The notes beneath the pieces are model-generated. The model was not told the DNA's origin. It did no database searches and was given only the letters and a program-made list of their open reading frames with translations. Made by a program: the position numbers and the translations under genes. A DNA stretch of 7,343 nucleotides. Origin: Sulfurovum sp. Lineage in GTDB: Bacteria; Campylobacterota; Campylobacteria; Campylobacterales; Sulfurovaceae. Of this stretch, positions 6,544-7,343 are shown piece by piece (positions within the stretch are counted from its first letter, which is position 1; each line of letters begins with the position of its first letter). The stretch is from the NCBI GenBank assembly GCA_004377245.1, contig SOIK01000077.1:1-7343 (forward strand). The letters run 5' to 3'.

Positions 6544-6664
6544 GCGACTAGTCGCGTGAGCCTGCTGCTGACAAGCATTAAAATGCAGTGCAAGCGAGGC
6601 ACTAAATGCCGAGTCGTAAGCAAACACAGCGTTAGCGTAGCTCATAGAGCTTTGCTCTATGAGC
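6544..6664 (+). other. Hairpin-rich, GC-richer spacer between htrA and the response regulator
   Basis: This spacer is about 50% GC by hand count (bases 6541-6670), clearly above its AT-rich surroundings. It holds several inverted repeats: the 12-base palindrome GCGACTAGTCGC (6544-6555), and GCATT (6575-6579) with AATGC (6605-6609) enclosing AGTGC (6587-6591) with GCACT (6599-6603). GCGACT (6544-6549) can also pair with AGTCGT (6612-6617), closing the whole as a branched fold, and an 11-bp hairpin ends the region. No start codon leads into a sizeable frame. TATAGA (6530-6535) lies 17 bases after TTTTGG, so a transcript could begin near 6542, but this is weak. It may be a small RNA, a processed leader of the regulator gene, or a dispersed repeat; the sequence alone cannot decide. 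Confidence 0.5.
6640..6664 (+). other. Perfect 11-bp hairpin upstream of the response regulator
   Basis: GCTCATAGAGC, loop TTT, GCTCTATGAGC is a perfect 11-bp stem and the strongest simple hairpin in the window. It lies 29 bases before the regulator ATG and 116 bases after the htrA stop. Neither strand has a T-tract right after the stem, so it is not a textbook intrinsic terminator. It could attenuate read-through from htrA, serve as an RNase processing or stabilising site, or be part of a repeat. Confidence 0.6.
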
Positions 6665-6693
6665 GTCCTATTAAATAAAAAAAAGAGAGCAGA

Positions 6694-7343
6694 ATGATTA
6701 AGATATTGATTATAGAAGATGATCCCGAGTTAGCTCTCATCTTAACAAACTACCTTACTAAGTATGACATGGAGGTCATTGGTGCAGAGGATCCTTATAT
6801 CGGACTCTCTTTATTGACTCAACATGAATTTGATTTGATTATTTTAGATCTGACCTTACCTGGGATGGATGGGTTAGAAGTTATTCCTAAGATCAGAGAG
6901 ATAAGCAATATCCCTATCATCATCTCTTCTGCACGAGATGATATTACCGATAAAGTGATTGGTATGGAGCGTGGGGCAGATGACTATATGCCTAAACCTT
7001 ATGATCCTAGAGAGCTTGTAACACGTATTAAAACGATTTTAAGACGTACACATAGAATAGAGGAGAAGGTAGAAAAAAAAGAAGAACTTTTTATAGCAGA
7101 TAGTAAGGCACATTCGATTACCTTTAAAGGGATATTTTTAGAGTTGACGGCTGCTGAATATGATATTTTATCGATGTTGCTCCAACACAAAAATGGTTCA
7201 GTTTCCAGAGAACAACTTCTTTACGAGAGTGAACATATTGATGATGATAGTTCCATTAAAAATATTGATGTTATTATTTCTCGGATTAGACAAAAAATTG
7301 CCAAGATAGACTCTGAACATGTCTATATCAAGCCTATTCGTGG
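6694..7343 (+). CDS. OmpR-family response regulator, CprR-like (3' end outside the window)
   Basis: The frame runs from ATG 6694 to the window end, 216 complete codons, and stops being visible at IKPIR, where OmpR-family proteins usually continue GVGY. The receiver domain (1-115) has acidic-pocket Asp9/Asp10, phospho-acceptor Asp52 (LILDLTLPGMDG), Ser79 (IISSARDD) and Lys101 (MPKPYDP). A charged linker (about 118-131) leads to a winged-helix DNA-binding domain whose LTAAEYDILSMLLQ, SREQLL and IDVIISRIRQKI are classic OmpR/PhoB motifs. It is therefore a phosphorylation-controlled transcription factor. Position right after htrA, and the resemblance of DLTLPGMDG and PIIISSARDD to Campylobacter CprR as I recall it, suggest a CprR orthologue with a histidine kinase gene just beyond the window. 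AGAGAG (6684-6689) is a modest ribosome site. An A8 run (6677-6684) precedes it. Confidence 0.95.
   Translation, partial: MIKILIIEDDPELALILTNYLTKYDMEVIGAEDPYIGLSLLTQHEFDLIILDLTLPGMDGLEVIPKIREISNIPIIISSARDDITDKVIGMERGADDYMPKPYDPRELVTRIKTILRRTHRIEEKVEKKEELFIADSKAHSITFKGIFLELTAAEYDILSMLLQHKNGSVSREQLLYESEHIDDDSSIKNIDVIISRIRQKIAKIDSEHVYIKPIR

Noticed and set aside
6677..6684. A8 run before the regulator as a phase-variation tract
   Set aside because: It lies outside the coding frame, runs of this length are common in AT-rich DNA, and phase-variable tracts in this phylum are usually longer G/C runs or lie within genes.
1..7343. CRISPR array, tRNA, rRNA, insertion-sequence gene, prophage or defence system
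   Set aside because: No regularly spaced direct repeats, no tRNA-like cloverleaf, no transposase or integrase motifs, and no nuclease-helicase or toxin-antitoxin gene was found. All sizeable frames are accounted for by housekeeping or envelope genes.

Overview
The window looks like a stretch of chromosome from a Campylobacterota (Epsilonproteobacteria) bacterium. A free-living, sulfur-oxidiser-type relative such as Sulfurovum or Sulfurimonas is my best guess. The reasons are the AT-rich composition, the RuvB N-terminus ([10 protein letters not shown], resembling Campylobacter/Sulfurovum RuvB as I remember it), and an htrA gene followed directly by an OmpR-type response regulator, the order seen at the Campylobacter htrA-cprRS locus. 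The taxonomic call is inference from memory; no search was run.

Layout. (1) Bases 1-722, plus strand: the 45-codon tail of an unrecognised gene, then a YqiA-type alpha/beta-hydrolase esterase. (2) Bases 723-838: a short gap between convergent genes that holds two REP-like palindromes in inverted orientation. (3) Bases 839-1579, minus strand: trpA, the tryptophan synthase alpha subunit, which starts at TTG and has no other trp gene beside it. (4) Bases 1580-1831: a 252-base divergent intergenic region with candidate promoters for trpA and panB and a 9-bp inverted repeat. (5) Bases 1832-5062, plus strand: panB (pantothenate/CoA synthesis), a small BON-domain lipoprotein, ruvB (Holliday-junction helicase motor) and an AI-2E/PerM-family membrane protein. 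The first three genes are separated by 8 bases or fewer and are probably one transcription unit. (6) Bases 5126-6523: htrA/degP-type periplasmic protease-chaperone. (7) Bases 6524-6693: a GC-richer, hairpin-rich spacer. (8) Bases 6694-7343: an OmpR-family response regulator cut by the window end just before the terminal GVGY-type motif.

Functionally this is mostly housekeeping: amino-acid and cofactor synthesis, recombination, and an envelope-stress module (BON lipoprotein, HtrA, response regulator). I see no CRISPR array, tRNA, rRNA, transposase, defence system or prophage gene. The parts not explained by ordinary genes are the inverted REP pair at 724-830 and the structured spacer at 6540-6665. 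I do not see convincing evidence of an undescribed multi-gene system here.
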